A stretch of DNA of 33,411 nt from Paraburkholderia caledonica NBRC 102488 (GTDB lineage: Bacteria; Pseudomonadota; Gammaproteobacteria; Burkholderiales; Burkholderiaceae), in assembly GCF_000685095.1 (NCBI RefSeq), contig NZ_BAYE01000039.1, positions 1 to 33,411 of the forward strand, given 5' to 3'. The notes beneath the pieces were generated by a model, which had not been told where the DNA came from, made no database searches, and worked only from the letters and a program-made list of their open reading frames with translations. Positions 1 to 7,572 of this stretch are shown here, one piece after another. Every line of letters begins with the position of its first letter. The stretch's first letter is position 1. The translations under genes were made by a program, and so were the position numbers.

Positions 1-224
1 CATCCATAAGTAACGCCGGCGACGGATCGCTAGCGGAGTCGTCTTGACCTCGACCCGGCAGCCTTCGCCGTGCGGCACACTGATGCAGCCGAGAGGGCAG
101 CTGCGGGTGTCTGGACCGGTAACTGGCTGCGCATGCTGCCCGTACTTATAGCCGCACGCGGCCTCGTCAAACCTTCGATGCTCGGTGCGATTGAGCGGTT
201 TGTCGCATCGCCCCAATCGCTGAT

Positions 225-440
225 GACCATTGTTCGCCCGATAACGCGGCCTGTGAAGGTTTCTTCGGACGGCTCAAGACGGAGTGGTTCTATCACCGGG
301 ACTGGCGAGCTACACGATCATTGAACGATTCATCGGGGTGCTCGATCCTGTGTGCAGAGGAGAGCGCGGCGGAAGTGCACTAGGCGCTCGCCGACCTCCC
401 TAACAGGATTCTCGCGGCGGAATCCGTCGGCCCGCCTAGC
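225..440 (+). pseudogene. IS3-family transposase orfB remnant
   Basis: The frame starting near 225 reads DNAACEGFFGRLKTEWFYHR followed by DW at about 240-305. This is the conserved block around the third catalytic residue (the E of the DDE triad) of IS3-family transposases. The frame then shifts: a second frame (about 302-340) reads SYTIIERFIGVLD, matching the normal downstream helix, and a third keeps a decayed SLG-type C-terminus before about 440. At least two frameshifts and in-frame stops are present, and the upstream catalytic part is missing. It is a dead fragment, not a gene. It belongs to a different IS3 subgroup from the IS2-like element at the other end of the window. Confidence 0.7.
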
Positions 441-702
441 CTATTCATGAAACAGATACAGAATGGAAAGCATCCAGAAAAATTTGTGTTTTTAATCTGA
501 AAGACTATAAATCAACCACAGTTGGTGCACTTGAATTAAATGGAAGTTTATTTTTTGATCTCGCTTGCTATTCGTCAATGCGTCGGATTAAGACCATTAA
601 TTGACTAAGGGCTTTGATCATGTCCCGACGACGGTCTGAACCGCGCGCCTGCTTCGATAATTAGTGCGGAATTCACGAAGAACTCGCTCCGGAGGCGCCG
701 CG
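441..702. other. AT-rich intergenic stretch
   Basis: Between the IS3 remnant and the next gene the sequence becomes clearly AT-richer than its surroundings (about 460-640), with no supportable ORF. It probably holds the promoter of the small gene starting at 703. I cannot assign -35/-10 boxes with confidence. Confidence 0.4.
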
Positions 703-1209
703 ATGCGATTCGATTGCAATGACGTTGAGAAGATTCTTGGTGTCTCTACATTCGCGATTGCTACGGCAATCGCGCCATGCACAGGAGGCGCTCAAACAAT
801 ACCGAAGCAGGGAGTCATCGATGCAACTTACACCGCTGCAGGTACCGACGTACGAGAGATCGGGATCGGGGACGATGCGGTGTATCTATACGAGTCTACC
901 CTCTTGATGACAAACAACAGTAAGACGCCTTTGCTTCAGAATATCACCGCGCACTGTGTTGAGGCTGGCTTCACTGCCGGAGCAGGAAATGGCTACTGCG
1001 TGTATTCGGACAAAGACGGCGACAAGTTCGTTGAGGCCTTTACTCACCCCCATGGCTCAACGTCGGGAAAGGGAACGTTAGTCTCGGGGACCGGCAAATA
1101 CAAGGGTGTCCAGGGACAATTCGACTGGCAGGTTGTTCAGGCCCTGCCGGCCGAAAAGGGTTCGTTCCATTACATTGGCAAGAAGACCGGCCGCTATCGT
1201 CTGCCTTAA
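703..1209 (+). CDS. Small predicted secreted protein, function unknown
   Basis: A 168-residue protein. The ATG at 703 is chosen over an upstream in-frame start because GGAGG lies at 691-695, seven bases before it. Residues 1 to about 30 have a short polar start, then a hydrophobic stretch (GVSTFAIATAIA) ending near GGAQT, resembling a signal peptide, though it lacks a strongly basic N-region. The mature part is rich in Gly, Thr and aromatic residues, with a segment GTGKYKGVQGQFDW near residues 130-143. Such GTGKY(K/A)G turns recur in small beta-barrel proteins (allene-oxide-cyclase-like, DUF3224-like), which is only a suggestion. Two Cys in the mature part (AHCVEAGF and GYCVY) could form a disulfide. 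It stands alone between mobile-element fragments, so it may be acquired DNA. Confidence 0.55.
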   Translation: MRFDCNDVEKILGVSTFAIATAIAPCTGGAQTIPKQGVIDATYTAAGTDVREIGIGDDAVYLYESTLLMTNNSKTPLLQNITAHCVEAGFTAGAGNGYCVYSDKDGDKFVEAFTHPHGSTSGKGTLVSGTGKYKGVQGQFDWQVVQALPAEKGSFHYIGKKTGRYRLP

Positions 1210-1339
1210 CAAGCGCGCCGGTCACACCCGGTGCAACGCACAAACGGTACGCAGCATTCCTGAAGTCCAGCTCGAGGATAAATGCAGGCCGGAGTCGTTG
1301 GGCGATCCGTATTGAACAAAAAATTCGAAGACTCTCGAC

Positions 1340-2113
1340 GGCGTTGTCAGGTTATCAGGTCGGTCACGTAAGATTCATCAGTTGCGCTGTGCGCTGGTAT
1401 TTGCGCTTTCAGTTGAGCTTGCGCGACATCGAAGAACTGCTTTTCGAGCGCGGCGCGGTTGTGACCTACGAGACCGTCCGATGCTGGTGCGACAAATTCG
1501 GCGAGGCCTTTGCTCATCGGGCGAAAGCGGCGCGCCGCAAGCCGGGTAGCACATGGCATCTTGACGAGATGTTCGTCACGCTGCGGGGCGAACCGTTCCT
1601 GCTGTGGCGTGCGGTCGACGAGCATGGCGCCGAACTCGACATCTTGCTTCAAAAGCGGCGCGATAAAGATGCGGCCAAACGTTTCTTCAAGCGTGTGATG
1701 CGATCGAACCCGGTGCCGCGCAAGATCGTCACCGATCAGTTACGCAGCTATCCGGCAGCAAAAGCTGAGATCCCGAAACTTGCGAACGTGAAGCACGTGT
1801 TCGTCAAAGCGGCGGCCCGACTGAACAACCGTGCGGAGAATAGCCACCAACCGACGCGCGAACGCGAGCGTCGCATGCGCGGCTTTCGTGACCTCAAACG
1901 CACACAGAAATTTCTCTCGTGCTTCGGGCCGATACGGCAACATTTCGCGCTCAAGCGGCATCTGTTGCGCGCTTCACTCTATCGCAAGCAACTCGCAGTT
2001 CAGTTCGTGGCATGGCGTGAATTTGCCGAACACGCCCAAAATCCGTCGACCTCTTTCTGATAGTCGTCACGCCCGCCGTCGTGCCGTCTCACGCTCGGCA
2101 AGTTGACAACGCC
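1340..2113 (+). mobile_element. IS6-family insertion sequence, probable limits
   Basis: GGCGTTGTCA at 1340-1349 and its perfect inverse TGACAACGCC at 2104-2113 flank the transposase ORF, giving a 774-bp unit of the size expected for the IS6 family. IS6 terminal repeats also begin with GG and are about 14 bp long. The 8-bp flanks outside the repeats differ, so no target duplication is visible. The transposase frame begins only four bases inside the left repeat, closer than usual, so the left end may be rearranged. Confidence 0.5.
1344..2060 (+). CDS. IS6-family DDE transposase
   Basis: About 238 residues, near full length for the IS6/IS26 family of replicative or cointegrate-forming transposases. 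The DDE catalytic triad is visible: D74 in HLDEMFV, D131 in VTDQLRSY and E165 in NNRAENSHQ. The family-typical SLRDIEELLFERG helix precedes it. The apparent start is TTG at 1344, inside the candidate left inverted repeat, and no in-frame ATG occurs before residue 76. The first ten residues do not match the usual N-terminus (which normally reads G-x-x-FP just before the AVRWY segment). The true start is therefore uncertain and the copy may be N-terminally damaged despite an intact catalytic core. A shorter decayed relative lies on the opposite strand near 24.9-25.2 kb. Confidence 0.8.
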   Translation: MSGYQVGHVRFISCAVRWYLRFQLSLRDIEELLFERGAVVTYETVRCWCDKFGEAFAHRAKAARRKPGSTWHLDEMFVTLRGEPFLLWRAVDEHGAELDILLQKRRDKDAAKRFFKRVMRSNPVPRKIVTDQLRSYPAAKAEIPKLANVKHVFVKAAARLNNRAENSHQPTRERERRMRGFRDLKRTQKFLSCFGPIRQHFALKRHLLRASLYRKQLAVQFVAWREFAEHAQNPSTSF

Positions 2114-2803
2114 GGCAAAACGCCTGTACGAGCCGGGCGACAAGCGTGGCGGACGCGCGTTGCGTGCAGCGGACCGGTACAGCAGGTAAGCGTACCGCAA
2201 CGGATCGCCTTGACCGGCGAACTTCCCCGCTCGACCCAGAACGAACTCTCAGAAGCGCTGAAATACGTACGAGCACTTCCGTTTGGAAATCGTGTTTCCG
2301 AATACTTGCGTGAATTTTTTCCCGTGCGACTAGAAGAGCTGGTCAGCCTGCACCGGTCTTCCCCGGCATCTATTGCAGGGTCCGACAATGCGGAATCATT
2401 GAATGAGACGAACGTGCTGTTGGTGCACGCTTGCCCTTCAGACTACGCAGCGAAAGTCCTCGCATTTGCCGGAAATACGATTGGAGACCAACGCGCAAGC
2501 TGGTCGACGACGCCGGACCGCTTCAGTGACGAACAGGCTGCCCACGACTCCGCCCCGAGCTTGTTACTGCTACCGCTTGAGCATGCCGTCGCAAACCTCC
2601 CATTGGAGACGAACCAGTTCCCGCATCCGAGGACTCCACCGCCTTGTGTTCTGGCGGGAATTGACGTGTGCGACGACTGCATCGCGTTGTACGCCTTAGC
2701 AAGCAACCCGTCGGCAACCCGTCGACGCTCATCGGCGAGGGCATTCCGATGCGCGTCGCACCGCGGCTACACACTACTGACTTCGAGCGGCCGGATCGCG
2801 TGA
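2081..2803 (+). CDS. Doubtful ORF, hypothetical protein
   Basis: A 240-codon open frame immediately after the IS6 element, with no recognisable domain. The middle (LSEALKYVRALPFGNRVSEYLREFFPVRLEELVSLH, in frame at about 2250-2360) is amphipathic and looks plausibly coding. The N-terminal part overlaps the IS6 right end, and the C-terminal 50 residues are Arg/Ser-rich, as in random GC-rich frames. No convincing ribosome binding site precedes any start. It may be the surviving middle of a gene disrupted by the insertion, or chance. Nothing else was found between it and the start at 3070, which holds the promoter region of the following operon. Confidence 0.25.
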   Translation: MPSHARQVDNAGKTPVRAGRQAWRTRVACSGPVQQVSVPQRIALTGELPRSTQNELSEALKYVRALPFGNRVSEYLREFFPVRLEELVSLHRSSPASIAGSDNAESLNETNVLLVHACPSDYAAKVLAFAGNTIGDQRASWSTTPDRFSDEQAAHDSAPSLLLLPLEHAVANLPLETNQFPHPRTPPPCVLAGIDVCDDCIALYALASNPSATRRRSSARAFRCASHRGYTLLTSSGRIA

Positions 2804-3069
2804 CATTCCTTCAAACGGTTGAAATTAATACCGTGCCTCTTGGTAAAAACACAGTAATACCGCCTCATAACGCTCCATGCTGTCTGCCACCTTCCCGCGC
2901 CGCACACCGTGGCGCCGTGCCATGGCCCAGCCACTTCTCGCGAAATTCCGATGGGCGGTCAGAAGTGCGTTTCATCGATCACATAAGGCGCGGCACACCA
3001 ATTGCATCACACCGTGATACATTTATCCAACACCCGACGCGATTCATTGCCGTCTCGCTGGAGCAAGCC

Positions 3070-4866
3070 ATGTCCACCACCGTTGCCGACTTCCTCATCG
3101 ACCGTCTCTCTGCCTGGGGCGTGCGCCGCATCTACGGCTATCCGGGCGATGGCATCAACGGCATATTAGGCGCGCTCAATCGCGCCAACGGCAAGATCGA
3201 ATTCATCCAGACGCGGCACGAGGAGATGGCCGCGTTCATGGCTTCCGCACACGCCAAGTTCACTGGCGAACTGGGCGTCTGCCTCGCGACTTCGGGCCCG
3301 GGTGCTGCGCATCTGTTGACCGGTCTTTATGACGCGCGCCTCGACCACATGCCCGTGCTTGCCATTGCCGGGCAACAGGCGCGCGCATCGCTTGGCGGCC
3401 ACTATCAACAGGAAGTCAATCTCGAAGCGATGTTCAAAGACGTCGCGGGCGCGTTCGTGCAGCAGGCAAGCGTGCCGTCGCAGATTCGTCATCTGGTCGA
3501 CCGCGCCGTTCGGACCGCGCTCGGCGAGCGCAAGGTCACGGCACTCGTGTTGCCGAACGACCTTCAGGAACTGAAGTACGAGCCTCCGCCACGCAAGCAC
3601 GGCACTTTGCATTCGGGCGTCGGTTACAGCGATCCGAAGATTGTGCCCTATGCCGACGACCTCAAACGCGCCGCCGATGTCCTCAACGCGGGCAAGAAAG
3701 TGGCGATTCTCGTCGGTGCAGGCGCGCTGCACGCGACAGACGAAGTCATCGCCGTAGCTGAAAAACTCGGCGCGGGCGTAGCGAAGGCGCTGCTCGGCAA
3801 GGCTGCCTTGCCCGACGACCTGCCTTTCGTGACCGGCTCCATTGGTTTGCTTGGCACCGAACCGAGCTACAAGCTGATGACCGAATGCGACACCTTGCTG
3901 ATGATCGGCTCGGGCTTTCCGTATTCCGAGTTCCTGCCCAAAGAAGGCGCGGCACGCGGCGTGCAGATCGACATCAAGCCCGACATGCTTTCAATTCGTT
4001 ATCCGATGGAAGTCAATCTTGTCGGCGACAGCGCCGAGACCTTGCGCGCGCTGATTCCGTTACTGGAGAGAAGGACAGAAAGCGAATGGCGCAAGGACAT
4101 CGAAGGCTGGATGCAAGACTGGTGGAAGAAGCTCGAAAAGCGCGCGCTGGAGTCGGGCACGAGCGGCGTGAATCCGCAGCGCACGGTGTGGGAGCTGTCG
4201 TCGCGCGTGCCGCCCAATGCGATCGTGACCAGCGACTCAGGGTCCTGCGCGAACTGGTACGCGCGCGATCTGAAGATCAAGCGCGGCATGATGTGCTCGC
4301 TTTCGGGCGGGCTCGCGTCGATGGGCGCAGCGGTGCCGTACGCCATTGCCGCGAAGTTCGCGCATCCCGAGCGGCCCGTCATCGCGCTCGTCGGCGACGG
4401 CGCGATGCAGATGAACAATATGGCCGAACTCATCACGGTATCGAAGTACTGGAAGCAATGGGCCGATCCGCGCTGGATCTGTATGGTGCTCAATAACGAG
4501 GACCTGAACCAGGTTACGTGGGAGCAGCGGGTGATGAATGGAGACCCCAAGTTCGAAGCGTCGCAGGACATTCCGTCTGTGCCTTATCAGCGCTTCGCCG
4601 AGTTGATCGGCTTGCGCGGTATCTATGTCGACGACGCCGCGCGCATGGCTGCGGCCTGGGACGAAGCGCTGGCGTCCGATCGTCCGGTGGTCATCGAAGT
4701 CAAGGCCGATCCCAACGTGCCGCCACTGCCGCCGCACATCACGCTCCAACAGGCGAAAGCGTTCGCCACAACGCTGTTCGAAGGCGATCCTGACGAGGCG
4801 AACGTGATCATCGATACCGCGAAGCAGGTACTCGGCGCTGTGCTGCCGGGTCATAACGACAAATAG
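3070..4866 (+). CDS. Thiamine-pyrophosphate-dependent enzyme, pyruvate oxidase/dehydrogenase-like
   Basis: A 598-residue protein. The ATG at 3070 follows GGAG at 3060-3063 and gives the standard family N-terminus (TVADFLIDRLSAWGVRRIYGYPGDG). Three TPP-enzyme domains are seen: the PYR domain at about residues 3-170 with the cofactor-activating Glu in TRHEEMAAF (E51); a central domain at about 195-330; and the PP domain with the TPP/Mg motif VGDGAMQMNNMAEL (442-455) and NN at 475-476. The family includes ubiquinone-dependent pyruvate dehydrogenase (PoxB), pyruvate oxidase and acetolactate synthase. Overall length and motif spacing favour a PoxB-like enzyme that decarboxylates a 2-oxo acid. The substrate cannot be fixed from sequence, and no clear C-terminal PoxB membrane-binding helix is evident. 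It is the first gene of a seven-gene plus-strand operon and lies 13 bp before the next gene. Confidence 0.85.
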   Translation: MSTTVADFLIDRLSAWGVRRIYGYPGDGINGILGALNRANGKIEFIQTRHEEMAAFMASAHAKFTGELGVCLATSGPGAAHLLTGLYDARLDHMPVLAIAGQQARASLGGHYQQEVNLEAMFKDVAGAFVQQASVPSQIRHLVDRAVRTALGERKVTALVLPNDLQELKYEPPPRKHGTLHSGVGYSDPKIVPYADDLKRAADVLNAGKKVAILVGAGALHATDEVIAVAEKLGAGVAKALLGKAALPDDLPFVTGSIGLLGTEPSYKLMTECDTLLMIGSGFPYSEFLPKEGAARGVQIDIKPDMLSIRYPMEVNLVGDSAETLRALIPLLERRTESEWRKDIEGWMQDWWKKLEKRALESGTSGVNPQRTVWELSSRVPPNAIVTSDSGSCANWYARDLKIKRGMMCSLSGGLASMGAAVPYAIAAKFAHPERPVIALVGDGAMQMNNMAELITVSKYWKQWADPRWICMVLNNEDLNQVTWEQRVMNGDPKFEASQDIPSVPYQRFAELIGLRGIYVDDAARMAAAWDEALASDRPVVIEVKADPNVPPLPPHITLQQAKAFATTLFEGDPDEANVIIDTAKQVLGAVLPGHNDK

Positions 4867-4879
4867 TCGAGCACGCGCC

Positions 4880-5986
4880 ATGCACCTGACCCACCGCGAA
4901 GCGCCGGTCGAATCCATCCGGGCCCGCGCCTACACCATTCCCACCGATCGCCCGGAAGCGGACGGCACCTACGCATGGCAGTTCACGACGCTCGTCGTGG
5001 CGGAGGTCACGGCAGCGGGCAAGACCGGGATCGGCTATACATACAACGACGCTTTCACCGCGCAATTTATTGAGGCCACGCTCGCTTCGGCCATCGTGGG
5101 CGAGGATGCGTGGAATGTCGACGCACTGTGGCTGCGCATGCAGCAGCGCGTGCGCAACATCGGCCGTTCGGGGATTGCCGCTACCGCCATATCGGCGCTC
5201 GACTGCGCGCTGTGGGACGTCAAGGCGCGGCTGCTCGACATGCCGCTCGCGCGGTTGCTCGGCGCGGCGCGCAGCCACGTTCCGCTCTATGGCAGCGGCG
5301 GCTTCACCACTTACACGGACGACGAAGTACGCGATCAGCTCGACCGCTGGGTGCATGAAGACGGATGCCGCTGGGTCAAGATAAAGATTGGCACCGAGCC
5401 GGTGCGCGACCCGCATCGCGTGGAAGTTGCTCGCGACGCCATTGGCGCCCAAGCCGGTCTATTCGTCGATGCAAATGGCGCGCTGGATCGCAAGCAGGCA
5501 CTGTTCTACGCGCAGGAGTTCGCGCAATACGGCGTGGAATGGTTCGAAGAGCCCGTTTCATCGGATGACGTGGCCGGCCTCGCATTGCTGCGCAATGCAT
5601 TGCCCGCGGGCATGGAACTGGCCGCCGGGGAATATGGCTACACGCTTGACGATTTTCGCGTGCTGCTTGCCAATGAAGCCATCGATGTCTTGCAGGCGGA
5701 CGTCACCCGCTGCGGCGGCATCACCGGCTTCCTGCGCGTGGCCGCGCTCTGCGATGCCTTTCATGTGCCGCTCTCGGCGCATTGCGCACCCGCGCTGCAT
5801 CTTCATGTCGCGTGCGCGGCGCCGCGGCTGCGGCATCAGGAATGGTTTCACGATCACGTACGCATCGAATCAATGCTCTTCGAAGGCGCACCACGTGCGC
5901 GCAACGGCGCCATTGCGCCGGACTGGTCGCGGCCCGGCTGCGGGCTCGACTTCAAACATGCGGATGGGCACCGGTATGCGGTTTGA
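4880..5986 (+). CDS. Mandelate racemase/muconate lactonizing enzyme-type enolase-superfamily protein
   Basis: A 368-residue protein with the N-terminal capping domain (about 1-125) and the TIM barrel of the enolase superfamily. Catalytic and metal residues are in order: KxK in WVKIKIG (K167, K169), metal ligands D197 (FVDANG), E223 (WFEEP) and E251 (AAGEYG), then D274 (LQADVTRCGG) and H301 (SAHCAP), the Asp-His dyad of the mandelate-racemase branch. The enzyme should abstract the alpha proton of a carboxylate, most likely a sugar acid, as a dehydratase or epimerase. The neighbouring GMC dehydrogenase, SDR and GH15 hydrolase support a sugar or sugar-acid substrate, but the specific one is unknown. 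It is close behind the TPP gene and 24 bp before the next. Confidence 0.85.
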   Translation: MHLTHREAPVESIRARAYTIPTDRPEADGTYAWQFTTLVVAEVTAAGKTGIGYTYNDAFTAQFIEATLASAIVGEDAWNVDALWLRMQQRVRNIGRSGIAATAISALDCALWDVKARLLDMPLARLLGAARSHVPLYGSGGFTTYTDDEVRDQLDRWVHEDGCRWVKIKIGTEPVRDPHRVEVARDAIGAQAGLFVDANGALDRKQALFYAQEFAQYGVEWFEEPVSSDDVAGLALLRNALPAGMELAAGEYGYTLDDFRVLLANEAIDVLQADVTRCGGITGFLRVAALCDAFHVPLSAHCAPALHLHVACAAPRLRHQEWFHDHVRIESMLFEGAPRARNGAIAPDWSRPGCGLDFKHADGHRYAV

Positions 5987-6010
5987 GACTCGCGGTACGA
6001 GACACGAAAA

Positions 6011-6928
6011 ATGACGCAAACAAGATCGATCGACATCGCTATTGGTTGCGGCCTCGCCGCTGCCACTTTTGCGCTCCTGCGCCTTGGCGGACGCGAGACG
6101 CCGGCCTCGCCGGCACGGGCGCACATCGACACGGCGCGCACCTTCAACCGCAGTTCGGCGCTGCTTGCGCTGTCCGTGCTGACGGACAGTGCGATGGAGC
6201 ACTATCGCGGCTCGTTCGACAATCCTGCGATGTACACGCCGCTCGCCGTCTCCACGCTGTCGCTTCTCGCGGGTTTGCACGGCGGCACGGACCGCGAGCC
6301 GGCGCGGCATCCGGTGCGGGATTCGATTTACCTGAGCGCGGCGCTCGCGGGCGTTGCGGGCACGGGTTTCCATCTGTACAACATCACAAAGCGCCCCGGC
6401 GGATGGAGCTGGCACAACCTCTTCTATGCGGCACCGATCGGCGCGCCAATGGCGCTGCTGCTCTCGGGCGCGCTGGGTGCGGTGTCCGAACGGCTGCGAG
6501 ACGAGCCGGCGCACGAGCCGCGTCTCTTTGGCATGCCCGCAGGTCAGGCGCTCGCGCTGCTCACAAGCGCCGGGCTGGTCGGCACGATCGGCGAGGTCGC
6601 GCTGATGCACTTCAGGGGTTCGTTCCAGAACCCGGTCATGTATGCGCCCATCGTGATCCCGCCGGTCGCCTCGGCGCTGCTCATCAACGCAGCGCTTGCA
6701 GAGCCCCGCGATCACTGGTTCACGCGGCTATGGCTGCGTGTCACGACGGCGCTCGGCTTTATCGGCGTGGGCTTTCATGCACGCGGCGTCGCGCGCGCTC
6801 GCGGCGGCTGGCGCAACTGGAGTCAGAATCTCTTCAACGGCCCGCCCCTGCCCGCGCCCCCGAGCTTTTCGGCGCTTGCGCTCGCGGCCCTCGGCGCCCT
6901 TCGTCTTCGGGAGACAGAAAAGAAATGA
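6011..6928 (+). CDS. Polytopic membrane protein with internal duplication, function unknown
   Basis: A 305-residue protein with several hydrophobic segments (about 8-25, 46-58, 76-90, 106-122, 138-157, 178-197, 211-230, 243-255 and 284-298). It contains two copies of one unit. Residues about 60-160 carry EHYRGSFDNPAMYTP, then GFHLYN, GGWSWHNLFYAAP. Residues about 196-298 carry MHFRGSFQNPVMYAP, then GFHARG, GGWRNWSQNLFNGPP. The conserved His, Arg and GSFxNPxMY residues could line a site, possibly for haem or quinone, but that is speculation. The stop overlaps the next start as ATGA, so translation is probably coupled to the dehydrogenase small subunit. This suggests it is the membrane partner of that enzyme. 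I recognise no named domain. Confidence 0.75.
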   Translation: MTQTRSIDIAIGCGLAAATFALLRLGGRETPASPARAHIDTARTFNRSSALLALSVLTDSAMEHYRGSFDNPAMYTPLAVSTLSLLAGLHGGTDREPARHPVRDSIYLSAALAGVAGTGFHLYNITKRPGGWSWHNLFYAAPIGAPMALLLSGALGAVSERLRDEPAHEPRLFGMPAGQALALLTSAGLVGTIGEVALMHFRGSFQNPVMYAPIVIPPVASALLINAALAEPRDHWFTRLWLRVTTALGFIGVGFHARGVARARGGWRNWSQNLFNGPPLPAPPSFSALALAALGALRLRETEKK

Positions 6929-7572
6929 CTGGACTGCCCCGCTATCCCGGCTATGACGTGACGGCGAAACGCGATACGCCCTCATGGGACGACGTGACGC
7001 GCACCGTGATCGATGAGCGTCTGGCGACGCCGCACGAGCCGCATTTCTTCGATGCCGTCGAATGGCAGGCGCTCTGTGCGCTCTGCGCGTGCATCGTGCC
7101 GCAAGACCGGGAGCGCCCAGTGGTTCCCATCGCCGCGCTCGTCGATGCACGGCTCGCAGACAACGTCGGCGACGGTTATCGCGACGCGCGTCTGCCGCCC
7201 ATGCGCGACGCGTGGCGCATTGGTCTTCGCGCGCTCGATGCGGAAAGCCGGAGTCGCCACGAACTGCCGTTCGCCAGCATCGCCGATGAAGCTCGCCACG
7301 CGCTGCTCACCGACATGCAGGAGGGCAGGCTCGACGGCCCAGAATGGCGCGGCATGCCGGGTGCGGTCTTCTTTGCGAAGCGCGTGCTGCATGACATCTG
7401 CGGAATGTATTACGCGCATCCTCATGCATGGAGCGAGATCGGTTTCGGCGGACCCGCCAATCCGCGCGGTTACGTCCGCATGGTGGCCAACCGGCGCGAT
7501 CCCTGGGAAGCAGCGGAGGCAAAGCCGGGCCGCGAAGACCAGGCATACAAGGAGAATCGCCGTGTCCGCTGA
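6925..7572 (+). CDS. Gluconate 2-dehydrogenase subunit 3 family protein (small subunit)
   Basis: A 215-residue protein resembling the gamma (subunit 3) chain of membrane-bound sugar and gluconate dehydrogenases. Supporting segments are FFDAVEWQALCALCACIVPQ near residues 41-60, and PGAVFFAKRVLHDICGMYYAHPHAWSEIGFGGPANPRGY at about 147-185. In the family this chain chaperones and stabilises the GMC flavoprotein, and normally carries a Tat signal that exports the folded complex. Here the N-terminus (MTGLPRYPGYDVTAKRD) has no twin-arginine signal, so the complex may stay inside the cell or use another route. The start overlaps the preceding stop by four bases, and the gene overlaps the GMC start by 11 bp, so the three are co-translated. 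Confidence 0.8.
   Translation: MTGLPRYPGYDVTAKRDTPSWDDVTRTVIDERLATPHEPHFFDAVEWQALCALCACIVPQDRERPVVPIAALVDARLADNVGDGYRDARLPPMRDAWRIGLRALDAESRSRHELPFASIADEARHALLTDMQEGRLDGPEWRGMPGAVFFAKRVLHDICGMYYAHPHAWSEIGFGGPANPRGYVRMVANRRDPWEAAEAKPGREDQAYKENRRVR

Noticed and set aside
2819..2847. TTGAAA followed 17 bp later by an A-rich hexamer as a promoter for the TPP operon
   Set aside because: The -10 candidate (GGTAAA) is too far from consensus to call.
3166..3732. 188-codon minus-strand ORF opposite the TPP enzyme
   Set aside because: A shadow frame with no domain; the plus-strand TPP-enzyme motifs are decisive.
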